From: a virus
Length of the DNA stretch: 38,028 nucleotides
IMG/VR virus record: IMGVR_UViG_3300048592_000291
Span: 1 to 38,028 of that record
Reading direction: 5' to 3' (one strand)
The notes beneath the pieces were generated by a model. That model was not told the origin of the DNA, ran no database searches, and saw only the letters and a program-made list of their open reading frames with translations. The translations under genes were made by a program, and so were the position numbers. This document shows positions 1 through 6,994 of this stretch, in pieces (positions within the stretch are counted from its first letter, which is position 1; the number at the start of each line of letters is the position of its first letter).

Positions 1-127
1 TAGTGTATCGCGTCTCCCGTGCCGGCATAGCATGGGAGATTCTTATGGTATTGATTCAGGCAACAGAAACGATCTACGCCGAAAGAATTTTGATCGAGGT
101 GGCGGCGCTCCTGCGCGGTGACGAGGA
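1..127. repeat. 127-bp terminal overlap, left copy
   Basis: Bases 1-127 are identical to bases 37902-38028. The unit contains the leader hairpin and the first 83 bases of the gene that starts at 45. An exact 127-base overlap is what an assembler working with k=127 leaves at the ends of a circular contig, so I read it as proof of circularity and not as a packaged terminal repeat. The unique genome is 37,901 bp. Confidence 0.95.
13..39 (+). promoter_or_regulatory. 5' leader hairpin that covers the ribosome-binding site
   Basis: TCTCCCGTGC (13-22) can pair with GCATGGGAGA (30-39) over ten positions with one G-U pair, leaving a seven-base loop. The 3' arm contains the only Shine-Dalgarno-like sequence (GGGAGA, 34-39) of the gene starting at 45. 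The stem would hide that site. It lies about 70 nt downstream of the promoter at 37831-37839 once the circle is closed. Translational control is inferred. Confidence 0.6.
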
Positions 128-341
128 ACCGGGTTATACTTTTCATGTGGCGCGCGCGCACGCTATGGCGTGTTTACTGTCGGAAATTACGCCACCAGGC
201 AGAACAATGGGGACATATACCAATGCGCTGATTGAAGAGATCAACGCTTATATGGACGATAGAGAGCGCGAGGCGTGGCGGACTGTTGGATCGATTGCGC
301 GGCGAGTGGCGGATGATATAGAGATGCTTTTCGGCGTTTAA
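45..341 (+). CDS. Unknown small protein, first gene after the junction promoter
   Basis: Encodes 98 residues, mostly predicted helical, with no family I recognise. The ATG at 45 follows GGGAGA with a five-base gap, and I prefer it to an upstream in-frame ATG at 3 that has no ribosome-binding site and lies before the leader hairpin. No signal peptide or membrane segment is visible; the C-terminal half is rich in Arg, Asp and Glu. The gene stands alone between a promoter (37831-37839, across the circle junction) and the terminator at 387-412. It therefore looks like an independently regulated short transcript next to the terminase and portal genes. A role in packaging or early control is only a guess from position. 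Its first 83 bases reappear at 37946-38028 because of the contig overlap. Confidence 0.7.
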   Translation: MVLIQATETIYAERILIEVAALLRGDEEPGYTFHVARAHAMACLLSEITPPGRTMGTYTNALIEEINAYMDDREREAWRTVGSIARRVADDIEMLFGV

Positions 342-343
342 GA

Positions 344-362
344 TCGCTAATTATGTTAGCGA
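344..362 (+). other. Small hairpin after the leader gene
   Basis: TCGCTAA (344-350) pairs with TTAGCGA (356-362) around a five-base loop, just after the stop codon of the gene ending at 341. No T-run follows, so it is not a terminator by itself. It may protect the 3' end of the transcript that stops at 407-412. Confidence 0.4.
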
Positions 363-386
363 ACTAGCCTTCGTGATCATAACGAG

Positions 387-412
387 CCCGGCCCATGGTG
401 GCCGGGTTTTTT
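387..412 (+). terminator. Intrinsic terminator, cassette copy 1
   Basis: CCCGGCC (387-393) and GGCCGGG (400-406) form a perfect seven-base GC stem with a six-base loop, followed at once by six T residues (407-412). It ends the transcript of the gene at 45-341. The same terminator occurs at 8184-8209. Confidence 0.85.
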
Positions 413-423
413 GTTGCCTGCGA

Positions 424-451
424 CTGGCAGTCCGAACGGGTGTGCTACGCT
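424..451 (+). promoter_or_regulatory. Promoter with extended -10, copy 1
   Basis: CTGGCA (424-429) and TACGCT (446-451) are separated by 16 bases, and TGC directly before the hexamer gives an extended -10. The sequence TGTGCTACGCTGG resembles TGTGCTACACTGG upstream of the integrase and TGTGCTATAATTGG at 37830, which supports a common phage promoter type. Transcription would start near 458, the A of the ATG, suggesting a leaderless mRNA. Confidence 0.55.
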
Positions 452-457
452 GGCGGC

Positions 458-625
458 ATGAGGCGGATTCTAAACACCGATGTGCTGGCGCTGGTGGGGC
501 TGCTGCTGATTGGGCTGGCGGTCTATTTGGCGTTCGGGCTGGCGGCGACGCTGGGCTATGCGGGCGCGGCGCTGATCGGGCTGGCGGCGACGCTGGCGAT
601 GGCGCCGGCGGGACGGGCTGAATGA
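458..625 (+). CDS. Small two-segment membrane protein upstream of portal
   Basis: Encodes 55 residues with a short basic N-terminus (MRRILNTD) followed by two hydrophobic stretches, about residues 8-28 and 32-49, rich in Leu, Ala and Gly. It is probably an integral membrane peptide. The start at 458 is chosen because it is the last codon of the repeated cassette and falls at the predicted +1 of the promoter. An in-frame ATG at 395 lies inside the terminator loop and would add 21 residues copied from the cassette. No Shine-Dalgarno sequence is visible, so leaderless translation is likely. The stop overlaps the portal ATG (622), which suggests translational coupling. Small membrane proteins at the head of structural operons are seen in other phages, but I cannot name a function. 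Confidence 0.6.
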   Translation: MRRILNTDVLALVGLLLIGLAVYLAFGLAATLGYAGAALIGLAATLAMAPAGRAE

Positions 626-2181
626 GCGTGATACGTGCGTTGCTCGCGCCGCTGACGCGGCGGGCGGCTCCAACTCCGGTGCAATCGTCGATGACGCTCT
701 ATGATCTCTTCGGGTCCAGGTCGGCGGCTGGGGTGAATGTAACGCCGGCGGAGTCGCTGTCTGTATCTACGGTGCAGGCGTGCGTAGCGCTGATCGCTCG
801 CTCGCTGGCCTCGGTGCCGCTGGTGCTCTACCGGCGCACGGCGGACGGCGGGCGCGAGCCGGCTGAAGAGCATCCGCTGTACTCCATTCTCCACGACCTG
901 AGCAATCCACTACAAACGGCCTTCGAGGTGCGGCAGCTGCTCTTTGTGGGCGTGCTGCTCTACGGGAACGGCTATGCGGAAATCGAGTGGGGCGCTGACG
1001 GCTATCCGTCGGCGCTGTGGCCGTTGGCGCCGGAGCAGGTGAGCCTATACACGACGGGCGGGCGAGAAGTGGTCTACCGGGTGGAGGGTGATACCTTCGG
1101 GCAGAGCAGTGCAGTGCGCTGGCTGCCGTCGTGGCGTGTGCATCATCTGCGCGGGCTGGCGACGGCGGGGCTGATGGGGCTGTCGCCGTTGCGGGCGGCC
1201 AACGCGGTGGGGCTGGCCATGGCGACGGAGGAGTTCGGCGCTCGGTTCTTCGGGCAGGGCGCGCGGCCGGGCTACATTTTGAGCCATCCAGGGCAACTGA
1301 GCGACAAGGCTTTCCAGCGGCTACAGAACTCTTGGAACGACGGCGGCGGGCAGAATGCCCACAAGACGAAGATCGTCGAAGAGGGCATCAAGGTCGAAAA
1401 GACCGGCGTGGCGCCGGATGAAGCGCAATTCCTGGAAACACGGGCGTTTCAGGTGGCGGAGATCTGCCGCATTTTCAACGTGAGTCCTGGGTTGGTGGGG
1501 GCGGCGGAGACGCAAACCTACGCCAGCGCCGAGCAGGACATGATCCGCTTCCGCGAGCTGACGCTCGGGCCATGGGCGAAAAACCATAGGGCAGCCATCC
1601 AGCGCGACATGTTGACGAGCGACGAGCGGCGTGATTATTTCGTGCAATACAAGTTGTCGGCCTTGCAGGCGACGGACCTCAAAACCCGCTACGAGGCGCA
1701 CCAGATTGCGCTGCTGACGGGGTTTGCGACACAGAACGAGGTAAGGGCGCTGGAGGATATGAACCCGGTCGAGGGCGGTGGCGATTTGTGGCGGCCGCTA
1801 AATATGGGCGTGACGGGCAAGCCGGAGCCAGCCGAGCCGGGCGATCAGCCGGGCGACGATGCGTCAAGGGAGTTGACTCCCAAAAACGAAACAGTTTCGT
1901 TTTTCGAGCCGCTGGTGGCGGATGTGCGGGCGCGGTTGACGGCGCGCATTACCAACGATGTACGGCAGCAGGGCGCAAAGGCGCAGCGCAACGGCGGGCG
2001 GCTGGGGTTGCAAGAGTGGGGCGAGGAGCAGATGCACGATTGGCGCATGGCGGGCGAGGGTATGCTGGCGGCGACGCTGGCGGCGGCTACGCTGGCCGGG
2101 GTCGATGTGCGGGCGAACGTGGGCGAGTGGGTAACGTCGGCCTATCAGGCGGCGGTAAGGGAGTTGATCGCCAATGAGTGA
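622..2181 (+). CDS. Portal protein, HK97 family
   Basis: Encodes 519 residues. The protein forms the dodecameric ring at the capsid vertex through which DNA is pumped and to which the tail connectors attach. The HK97/SPP1-type signature is clear: an N-terminal segment with LSVSTVQACVALIARSLASV (about residues 47-66), the YGNGYAEI motif near 110, FGQGARPGYIL near 210, the conserved QFLETR segment near 270, and the VSPGLVG and SAEQD motifs near 290-310. The C-terminal third, after about residue 400, is variable and rich in Ala, Glu and Arg, as is usual. It is followed by protease and capsid genes in the standard HK97 order, and its stop overlaps the protease start by eight bases. The family is secure; the exact start is supported only by overlap with the preceding peptide. 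Confidence 0.95.
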   Translation: MSVIRALLAPLTRRAAPTPVQSSMTLYDLFGSRSAAGVNVTPAESLSVSTVQACVALIARSLASVPLVLYRRTADGGREPAEEHPLYSILHDLSNPLQTAFEVRQLLFVGVLLYGNGYAEIEWGADGYPSALWPLAPEQVSLYTTGGREVVYRVEGDTFGQSSAVRWLPSWRVHHLRGLATAGLMGLSPLRAANAVGLAMATEEFGARFFGQGARPGYILSHPGQLSDKAFQRLQNSWNDGGGQNAHKTKIVEEGIKVEKTGVAPDEAQFLETRAFQVAEICRIFNVSPGLVGAAETQTYASAEQDMIRFRELTLGPWAKNHRAAIQRDMLTSDERRDYFVQYKLSALQATDLKTRYEAHQIALLTGFATQNEVRALEDMNPVEGGGDLWRPLNMGVTGKPEPAEPGDQPGDDASRELTPKNETVSFFEPLVADVRARLTARITNDVRQQGAKAQRNGGRLGLQEWGEEQMHDWRMAGEGMLAATLAAATLAGVDVRANVGEWVTSAYQAAVRELIANE

Positions 2182-2803
2182 TATGGAGCGGCGCTGCGTG
2201 ACGGTCGATCTGCGGGCCGGGTCGGAGGGCGAGAGCCGAACGCTTGAGGGGTATGCCGTCGTGTTCGGGTCGATGTCTGAGGACCTGGGCGGCTTCCGCG
2301 AGATCATCGAGCCGGGTGCGTTTGGTGAGGCGTTGGGCGACCGGCCCGACGTGCGGGCGCTCTTCAACCATGACCCGTCCTATGTCTTGGGGCGCACGAC
2401 CAACGGCACGCTGGCATTGGTGCAGGATGCGCATGGGCTGCGCATGGCGGTCGCGCTGCCGGGCACGAGCTACGCCAGGGATGTGTACGCACTGGTGGAG
2501 CGGGGCGACGTTTCGCAAATGTCGTTTGCCTTCTCGGTGCGCAAGGGCGGCGAAACGTGGGCGACGGAGGACGGGCGGCTGGTGCGGCGGCTGCGGTCGC
2601 TGAATCTGTACGACGTGAGCGTGGTCACCTATCCGGCCTACCAGGCGACGACGGTGGCGGCGCGGGCGCTGGAGATGGCGCATGAGATGGAATCCGACGG
2701 CCAGGCGGCCGCAGAGATAAAGGAGCCAGCGGGTGACGAGGGCCGGGCGGCCGGGGTCGTGGCAGTGCTCCGCCAACAACTTGAGATTTTACGGAGGCGA
2801 TGA
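2174..2803 (+). CDS. Prohead maturation protease, HK97 family (peptidase U35)
   Basis: Encodes 209 residues. This serine protease is packaged in the prohead and cleaves the N-terminal delta domain of the capsid protein before expansion. Visible hallmarks are RTLEGYAVVFG (22-32), the GAF segment (48-50), FNHDPS with the probable catalytic His66, MSFAF with the probable catalytic Ser117, and LYDVSVVTYPAY (145-156). The length suits the family. The tail after residue 165 is low-complexity and acidic, and may be a scaffold-like or self-cleaved extension. It overlaps the portal gene by eight bases and its TGA overlaps an ATG just before the capsid start. The assignment of catalytic residues is from memory of the family and not from an alignment. 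Confidence 0.92.
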   Translation: MSDMERRCVTVDLRAGSEGESRTLEGYAVVFGSMSEDLGGFREIIEPGAFGEALGDRPDVRALFNHDPSYVLGRTTNGTLALVQDAHGLRMAVALPGTSYARDVYALVERGDVSQMSFAFSVRKGGETWATEDGRLVRRLRSLNLYDVSVVTYPAYQATTVAARALEMAHEMESDGQAAAEIKEPAGDEGRAAGVVAVLRQQLEILRRR

Positions 2804-3994
2804 ATGAGCAAGGTAATCGAATTGCGACGCCAGCGGGCTGCGGTGCTCGACCAGGCGGACGCTATTCTGAGCGCGGCAGCGGTCGAAGAGCGGGCGCTGA
2901 CCGACGACGAAACGGGCAAGGTCGAGGGGCTAAAGGCGGAAGCCGAACGCATCCAGGGCCAGGAGACGCTGGCGGAGCAGGTGGATGCTATGCGGGCGGC
3001 TGCGGCGGTTCCGGTGGAAAGCCGCAAGGCGCCGGTCCACATCCAGCGACCGACGCCGGACACGGCAGAGGGTGTGTTCTGCCGCTACGTGCGCTCCAAG
3101 GGTGACGAGGGTGCGCTGCGTGAGCTGCGCGCCTCCAACGATACAACGATGAACATCACCACGGCAGCCGATGGCGGCGACCTGGTGCCGACTGGTCACT
3201 ATCAGGGCATCATCGAGCGGCTGCGCCCGCAGGCTCTATACAACGTGCTGGGCGTGCGCATGATTCCGGGCGTGGGCACAACGGTCAACGTCCCCATCGA
3301 CAACGAGTCCGACAACGGCGCATTTGTGAGCACGTCGGAGTCGAGCGCATTTGATCGTGATGCACCGGCGCTCTCAAAGATCGCCATGACGCTGGTCAAG
3401 TACACCAAGAAAATCGACTTGACCTATGAGCTGATGCAGGACGAGGACTCCCGGCTGATGGAGTTCCTGAACGTGTACGTGGCGCAGGGCATGGCGGCGA
3501 CGATGAACAGCCTGCTGGTGACCGAGGCATTGGCCGACGGCACGGCGGGGTTGACGCTGGACAGCGCAACGGCCATCGGCGGCGCTGAGGTGCCGGAGCT
3601 GCTCTATAAGCTGACCAGCGAGTATGCACGCGGCAATGTGGCGTGGCTGATGCGCCGGGCGACTGAGGGCTATCTGCGTGGCCTGCTGAGTACGAGCAAC
3701 TGGATGTTTGCGCCGTCGCCGACGGCGGCAGGCAACGGCCAGGTCGTGAGCAACCTGTGGGGCGTGCCGCAATTCACTGACGAGAACATGGGGCAGTTGG
3801 CGGCCAGCGGCAAGAGCATGCTGATCGGCAACTGGTCGTACATGGGCATGCGCCTTGACCCGGCGATCACGTTCCTGCTTGATCCGTACAGCCGGGCGAG
3901 CTACGGCGAGACGATCCTGCACTACTACTTCCGCTGTGACTTCGAGGTCTTGCAGGCGGCTGCGTTCCAATACGCGACGCATCCGACGGCGTAG
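2804..3994 (+). CDS. Major capsid protein, HK97 fold
   Basis: Encodes 396 residues that build the icosahedral shell. The first 65 or so residues are charged and predicted to form a coiled coil, matching the delta or scaffold domain that the upstream protease removes. The mature part probably begins in the region of residues 85-110 before the segment GGDLVPTGHYQGIIERL. Further on come typical family features: the central core with YTKKIDLTYELMQD (about 198-211) and the C-terminal YGETILHYYFRCDFEVL. GGAGG (2793-2797) sits six bases before this ATG; an ATG four bases earlier is out of frame. The gene ends in a TAG that overlaps the GTG start of the next gene. Which residue is cleaved cannot be read from sequence alone. 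Confidence 0.93.
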   Translation: MSKVIELRRQRAAVLDQADAILSAAAVEERALTDDETGKVEGLKAEAERIQGQETLAEQVDAMRAAAAVPVESRKAPVHIQRPTPDTAEGVFCRYVRSKGDEGALRELRASNDTTMNITTAADGGDLVPTGHYQGIIERLRPQALYNVLGVRMIPGVGTTVNVPIDNESDNGAFVSTSESSAFDRDAPALSKIAMTLVKYTKKIDLTYELMQDEDSRLMEFLNVYVAQGMAATMNSLLVTEALADGTAGLTLDSATAIGGAEVPELLYKLTSEYARGNVAWLMRRATEGYLRGLLSTSNWMFAPSPTAAGNGQVVSNLWGVPQFTDENMGQLAASGKSMLIGNWSYMGMRLDPAITFLLDPYSRASYGETILHYYFRCDFEVLQAAAFQYATHPTA

Positions 3995-4830
3995 TGAGAT
4001 TGCTGGTCTATACGCCGACATTTGGCGATGGGCTGCTGGGCGAGTGCCGTGAGTCGGTGCTGACCCAGCAATACGGCGACTGGAAATGGATCATCGACGA
4101 TGATGATCCATTTCCAGCGCCGGACTACCGCAACGTGTTGGCGAAGTACCGGCGAGCGCGAGCGTTGACGCTATCTGGCGACTATGATGCGCTGGTGACG
4201 GTGGAGCATGACATGGTGCTGCCGGTCGATGCGCTGGCCAGGTTGGCGGCGACAGATGCGCCGGTCGTGTTCGGGGTGTACGCGCTGCGGCACGGAGCGT
4301 TTGTGCTGAATGCCTGCCGCTATGAAAACGACCGCAACGTAGGCATGAGCTTGTCGTTTTATGCGAGCGAGTTGCGGATGCTGCGGCGGGCGGGCGTGGG
4401 CCGGGTGAGTGGCGTGGGCTGGGGCTGCACGTTGGTGCGGCGGGAAGTGCTGGAGCAGACGCCGCTAGATGATGGCGGCGGGCAGTGCGCAGCGGGCGAT
4501 CTGCCGTTTGCGCAGTGGTGTCTGGCGAATCATGTAGTGATGCTGGCGCGCTTTGACGTAGCGTGCGGGCATGCGACGGGAGGGTCGGTGTTGATGCCAA
4601 ATGAAGCGACGGAAACGGTGACGGTGACGGCGCTGCAATCGCTGAACGTGCTGGCGGGCGGGGTGTCGCTGGCCATTGTGGCGGGCGAGCAATACGCGCT
4701 GCCGATTGGCGATGCGCTGGAGCTGCAACGGGCCGGGTATGTGCGCCAGGTAGCAGAGATTGAAACGGCGATGATGGATGATGCGCCGGGCGTGGAGCAT
4801 GCGGTGACGCGCAAAGGAAAGCGAAAATGA
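3994..4830 (+). CDS. GT-A-type glycosyltransferase-like protein in the capsid operon
   Basis: Encodes 278 residues with a GTG start that overlaps the capsid stop (TAGTG), so it depends on coupled translation. The N-terminus LVYTPTFGDGLLGECRESV (4-22) followed by the WKWIIDDDDP stretch resembles the nucleotide-sugar-binding start of family-2 GT-A transferases. ALVTVEHDMVLP (66-77) offers an EHD triad in place of the usual DXD metal site. GWGCTLVRREVLE (near 145) resembles the acceptor-side region of these enzymes. A product of this type could glycosylate the capsid, the tail or a host surface sugar to exclude other phages; position right after the capsid gene favours virion modification, but that is inference. 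No membrane segment is seen. A 15-bp inverted repeat lies inside the coding sequence at 4081-4116. Sure of the fold class, unsure of activity. Confidence 0.7.
   Translation: MRLLVYTPTFGDGLLGECRESVLTQQYGDWKWIIDDDDPFPAPDYRNVLAKYRRARALTLSGDYDALVTVEHDMVLPVDALARLAATDAPVVFGVYALRHGAFVLNACRYENDRNVGMSLSFYASELRMLRRAGVGRVSGVGWGCTLVRREVLEQTPLDDGGGQCAAGDLPFAQWCLANHVVMLARFDVACGHATGGSVLMPNEATETVTVTALQSLNVLAGGVSLAIVAGEQYALPIGDALELQRAGYVRQVAEIETAMMDDAPGVEHAVTRKGKRK
4081..4116 (+). other. 15-bp perfect stem-loop inside the glycosyltransferase gene
   Basis: TGGAAATGGATCATC (4081-4095) is followed, after GACGAT, by its exact reverse complement (4102-4116). The stem lies 87 nt into the gene just after the capsid gene. 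It may slow or attenuate transcription into the lower-demand genes; there is no T-run. Confidence 0.7.
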
Positions 4831-5405
4831 TCGGTAGTTGGACGCTCGTCACGCCGCCAACCGATGAGCCGGTGACGCTGACGGAGATCAGGGATCATCT
4901 GAGAATTTCCGGCACGGCGGAGGATAGCCTGCTGATGCTCTACGCGCAGATGGCGCGTGAGGCGGTCGAGGCGGAAACGTGGCGGGCGCTGATGCCGCAA
5001 ACGTGGGACCTGCTTTTGCAGGGCTGGCCGTCGAACGGCGTCATCGAATTGCCGCGGCCGCCATTGCAGAGCGTGACGAGCATCAAGTACACCGACGAGG
5101 ACGGCGTAGTCAAGACGCTGGCGCCCAGCAATTACGCGGTGGACATTGCCAAGGAGCCGGGGCGGGTGGTGCTGGCAACCAATGGAGAATGGCCGTCGGA
5201 TGCGCTGTATAGCGTCAACGCGGTGGCCGTGCGTTTTGTGGCGGGCTATGCGGACGCCAGCGCGGTGCCGACGATGGCGAAGGCGGCGATTCTGTTGCAG
5301 ACGGCGGAGATCTACGCCAACCGGGAGGCGGTGGGGCCGGGCGCGCAGTTGACGGTCGCGCCGGTTGTGCAGCGGGTGCTCAACCTGCTGCGGGTGCGGT
5401 GGTAG
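4827..5405 (+). CDS. Head-tail connector protein, gp6 / phiE125 gp8-like
   Basis: Encodes 192 residues. Proteins of this type form the adaptor ring beneath the portal. The N-terminus TPPTDEPVTLTEIRDHLRI (9-27) with the following helices is the usual opening of this family, then RPPLQSVTSIKYTDEDG (about 76-92) and the C-terminal helix with AKAAILLQTAEIYANREA (150-167), which is another strong hallmark. The start overlaps the stop of the preceding gene in an ATGA. It precedes other connector-type genes, in keeping with HK97-like gene order, although the repeat-rich gene at 5409 is inserted between it and the head-closure gene at 7840. The family assignment is good; the exact ring position (adaptor) is from synteny. 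Confidence 0.85.
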   Translation: MIGSWTLVTPPTDEPVTLTEIRDHLRISGTAEDSLLMLYAQMAREAVEAETWRALMPQTWDLLLQGWPSNGVIELPRPPLQSVTSIKYTDEDGVVKTLAPSNYAVDIAKEPGRVVLATNGEWPSDALYSVNAVAVRFVAGYADASAVPTMAKAAILLQTAEIYANREAVGPGAQLTVAPVVQRVLNLLRVRW

Positions 5406-5408
5406 GCG

Positions 5409-6986
5409 ATGGCGACGCGCACCGATAGTTTTGATCGTTCCGATTCGACGAGCCTGGGCGGCGATTGGGCCGAGGATTCCGGCGATTGGGCGATCGTATC
5501 GAACAATGTGCGCAACGGCACGACCGGCAGCAGCTACCGCAAACTGCGCTGGGTTGGCGCTGCGATGGATTCCAGCGATTACGCCGTTGAGGCGCCGTGC
5601 AGGTCAGGCAGCGATAGCCACGCCGTTGGACCGGCTGCACGCATGGCGGCCAGCAGCACGGTCACCTATTACGGGCTGGTCATTTTTGCCGGGTATGGCG
5701 CATACCTGGTTTACATCAACAACGGCGCCGAGACGGTGCTGGCGTCGTCCAGTGGATTGACGATCAGTTCCGGGACGACCTATACGCTGCGGCTAGAGGT
5801 CGAGGGCACGGCGATCCGTGGGTATGTAGACGGTACGCTGCGCGTTAGCGCCACGCACAGCGCATTGACCGCCGGGCCGCCGGGGCTGGCTGGGTATGGC
5901 GGCAACAACTCCGGCACGTATGCGACGCAATGGTCGGCGGCTGATTTGGGCGGCGGTGCATCGCAGATTGACGTGAGCGACACGGCGGCTGGGAGCGATG
6001 CGCTCAACCTGGCGGCGGCGCTGGGGCTGGCTGATGCGGGCAGCGGGGTCGATGCGCCGGGCAACCTGGCGGCGAGCCTGGCGCGCACGGATGCGGGCAG
6101 CGGGGTCGATGTGCTGGCGCAGGTGCTGGCGGCGCTGGGGCTGGCCGATGCGGGCAGCGGGGTCGATGTGCTGGGCAACCTGGCGGCGAGTGTGCCGGTA
6201 GGGGACAGTGGCAGCGGCGCTGATTCGCCCGGCGTGGTGGTGACGCTTTCCGTGAGCGATGCGGGCGGCGGGGTCGATGTGCTGGCGCTGCTGACCGAGG
6301 CGATCAAACAGGTGGCGGACAGTGGAGGCGGCGCCGATGCGGTGCTGCCGCCCGGCGTGGTGCTGGCGGTGGTGGACGCTGGCAGCGGCGCTGATTCGCC
6401 CGGTGTAATGGTGGCGCTCTCCGTGAGCGATGCGGGCAGCGCCGCCGAGTTGATCGCCGTGTTGGCGGCTGTGCTGGTGAGCGTGCTCGATGCGGGCAGC
6501 GCCGCCGAGGCGGTGACGGTTGGTGTAGCGCCGTTCGCCGTCGGGGACAGTGGCGGCGGCGTAGATGCGCCCGGCGTGGCGGTGACGCTCTCCGTGAGTG
6601 ATGCGGCGGTTGGCGACGATGCGCTGCTGACGGCGATGCTGGTGGCGGTGGCTGATGCTGCGGCTGCGGTGGATGGCGTCGGCTCGATTGCGGTGCACGC
6701 GCCGGTTTCGGATGTGGCGCAGGCGGCGCATGTGATCGGGGCGATTGCGGCGACGCTGGCCGTGGTGGATCTGGGCGCCGGCGTCGATGTGGCGATTGCG
6801 TTCGATGCGGCGCTGCGCATTGTGCGCGTCGATTTCAGCATCGCCCGGCGATCGGTGGCGTTTGCGTGGCTGGCGCGGTCGCTGACGTGCGGCTGGGCGG
6901 CGCGTGAAATTGAGTTTTCGATGGTGGGGCGGCCGGTTGCGTTCGGCTTCGCTCGCCGTGATGTGTCGTTTGCGTGGAACCGCTAG
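5409..6986 (+). CDS. Surface-type protein with lectin-like head and about 15 tandem 19-residue repeats
   Basis: Encodes 525 residues. Residues 1-180 look like a concanavalin/laminin-G-like beta-sandwich (TDSFDRSDSTSLGGDW at the start, YTLRLEVEGTAIRGYVDG near 125-142). Residues about 185-490 are a run of some 15 degenerate units of 17-20 residues built around VSDAGSGVD followed by a small hydrophobic stretch; the middle units are most regular and the last ones decay. The final 45 residues are rich in Arg, Phe and Trp. The repeats could form a beta-solenoid or extended stalk, with the lectin-like part binding a glycan. Location between head-connector genes suggests a capsid or neck decoration, but a tail fibre cannot be excluded. 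It begins four bases after the previous stop, without a clear ribosome-binding site. Function not known. Confidence 0.75.
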   Translation: MATRTDSFDRSDSTSLGGDWAEDSGDWAIVSNNVRNGTTGSSYRKLRWVGAAMDSSDYAVEAPCRSGSDSHAVGPAARMAASSTVTYYGLVIFAGYGAYLVYINNGAETVLASSSGLTISSGTTYTLRLEVEGTAIRGYVDGTLRVSATHSALTAGPPGLAGYGGNNSGTYATQWSAADLGGGASQIDVSDTAAGSDALNLAAALGLADAGSGVDAPGNLAASLARTDAGSGVDVLAQVLAALGLADAGSGVDVLGNLAASVPVGDSGSGADSPGVVVTLSVSDAGGGVDVLALLTEAIKQVADSGGGADAVLPPGVVLAVVDAGSGADSPGVMVALSVSDAGSAAELIAVLAAVLVSVLDAGSAAEAVTVGVAPFAVGDSGGGVDAPGVAVTLSVSDAAVGDDALLTAMLVAVADAAAAVDGVGSIAVHAPVSDVAQAAHVIGAIAATLAVVDLGAGVDVAIAFDAALRIVRVDFSIARRSVAFAWLARSLTCGWAAREIEFSMVGRPVAFGFARRDVSFAWNR

Positions 6987-6994
6987 GAGGCGCA

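Larger units (their letters stand above)
387..460 (+). repeat. 74-bp terminator-promoter-start cassette, copy 1
   Basis: Bases 387-460 match 8184-8257 at 73 of 74 positions; the only difference is in the hairpin loop (T399 versus C8196). Identity stops exactly at the ATG of the downstream gene. The unit holds a terminator, a promoter-like segment and a start codon. Confidence 0.9.

Noticed and set aside
3-44. Upstream start for the first gene (ATG at 3)
   Set aside because: It lies before the leader hairpin and has no ribosome-binding site, whereas ATG 45 follows GGGAGA properly.
1-127. True direct terminal repeats of a packaged linear genome
   Set aside because: The length equals a common assembler k-mer exactly, and HNH plus HK97-type terminase suggests cos packaging; depth data would be needed to claim more.
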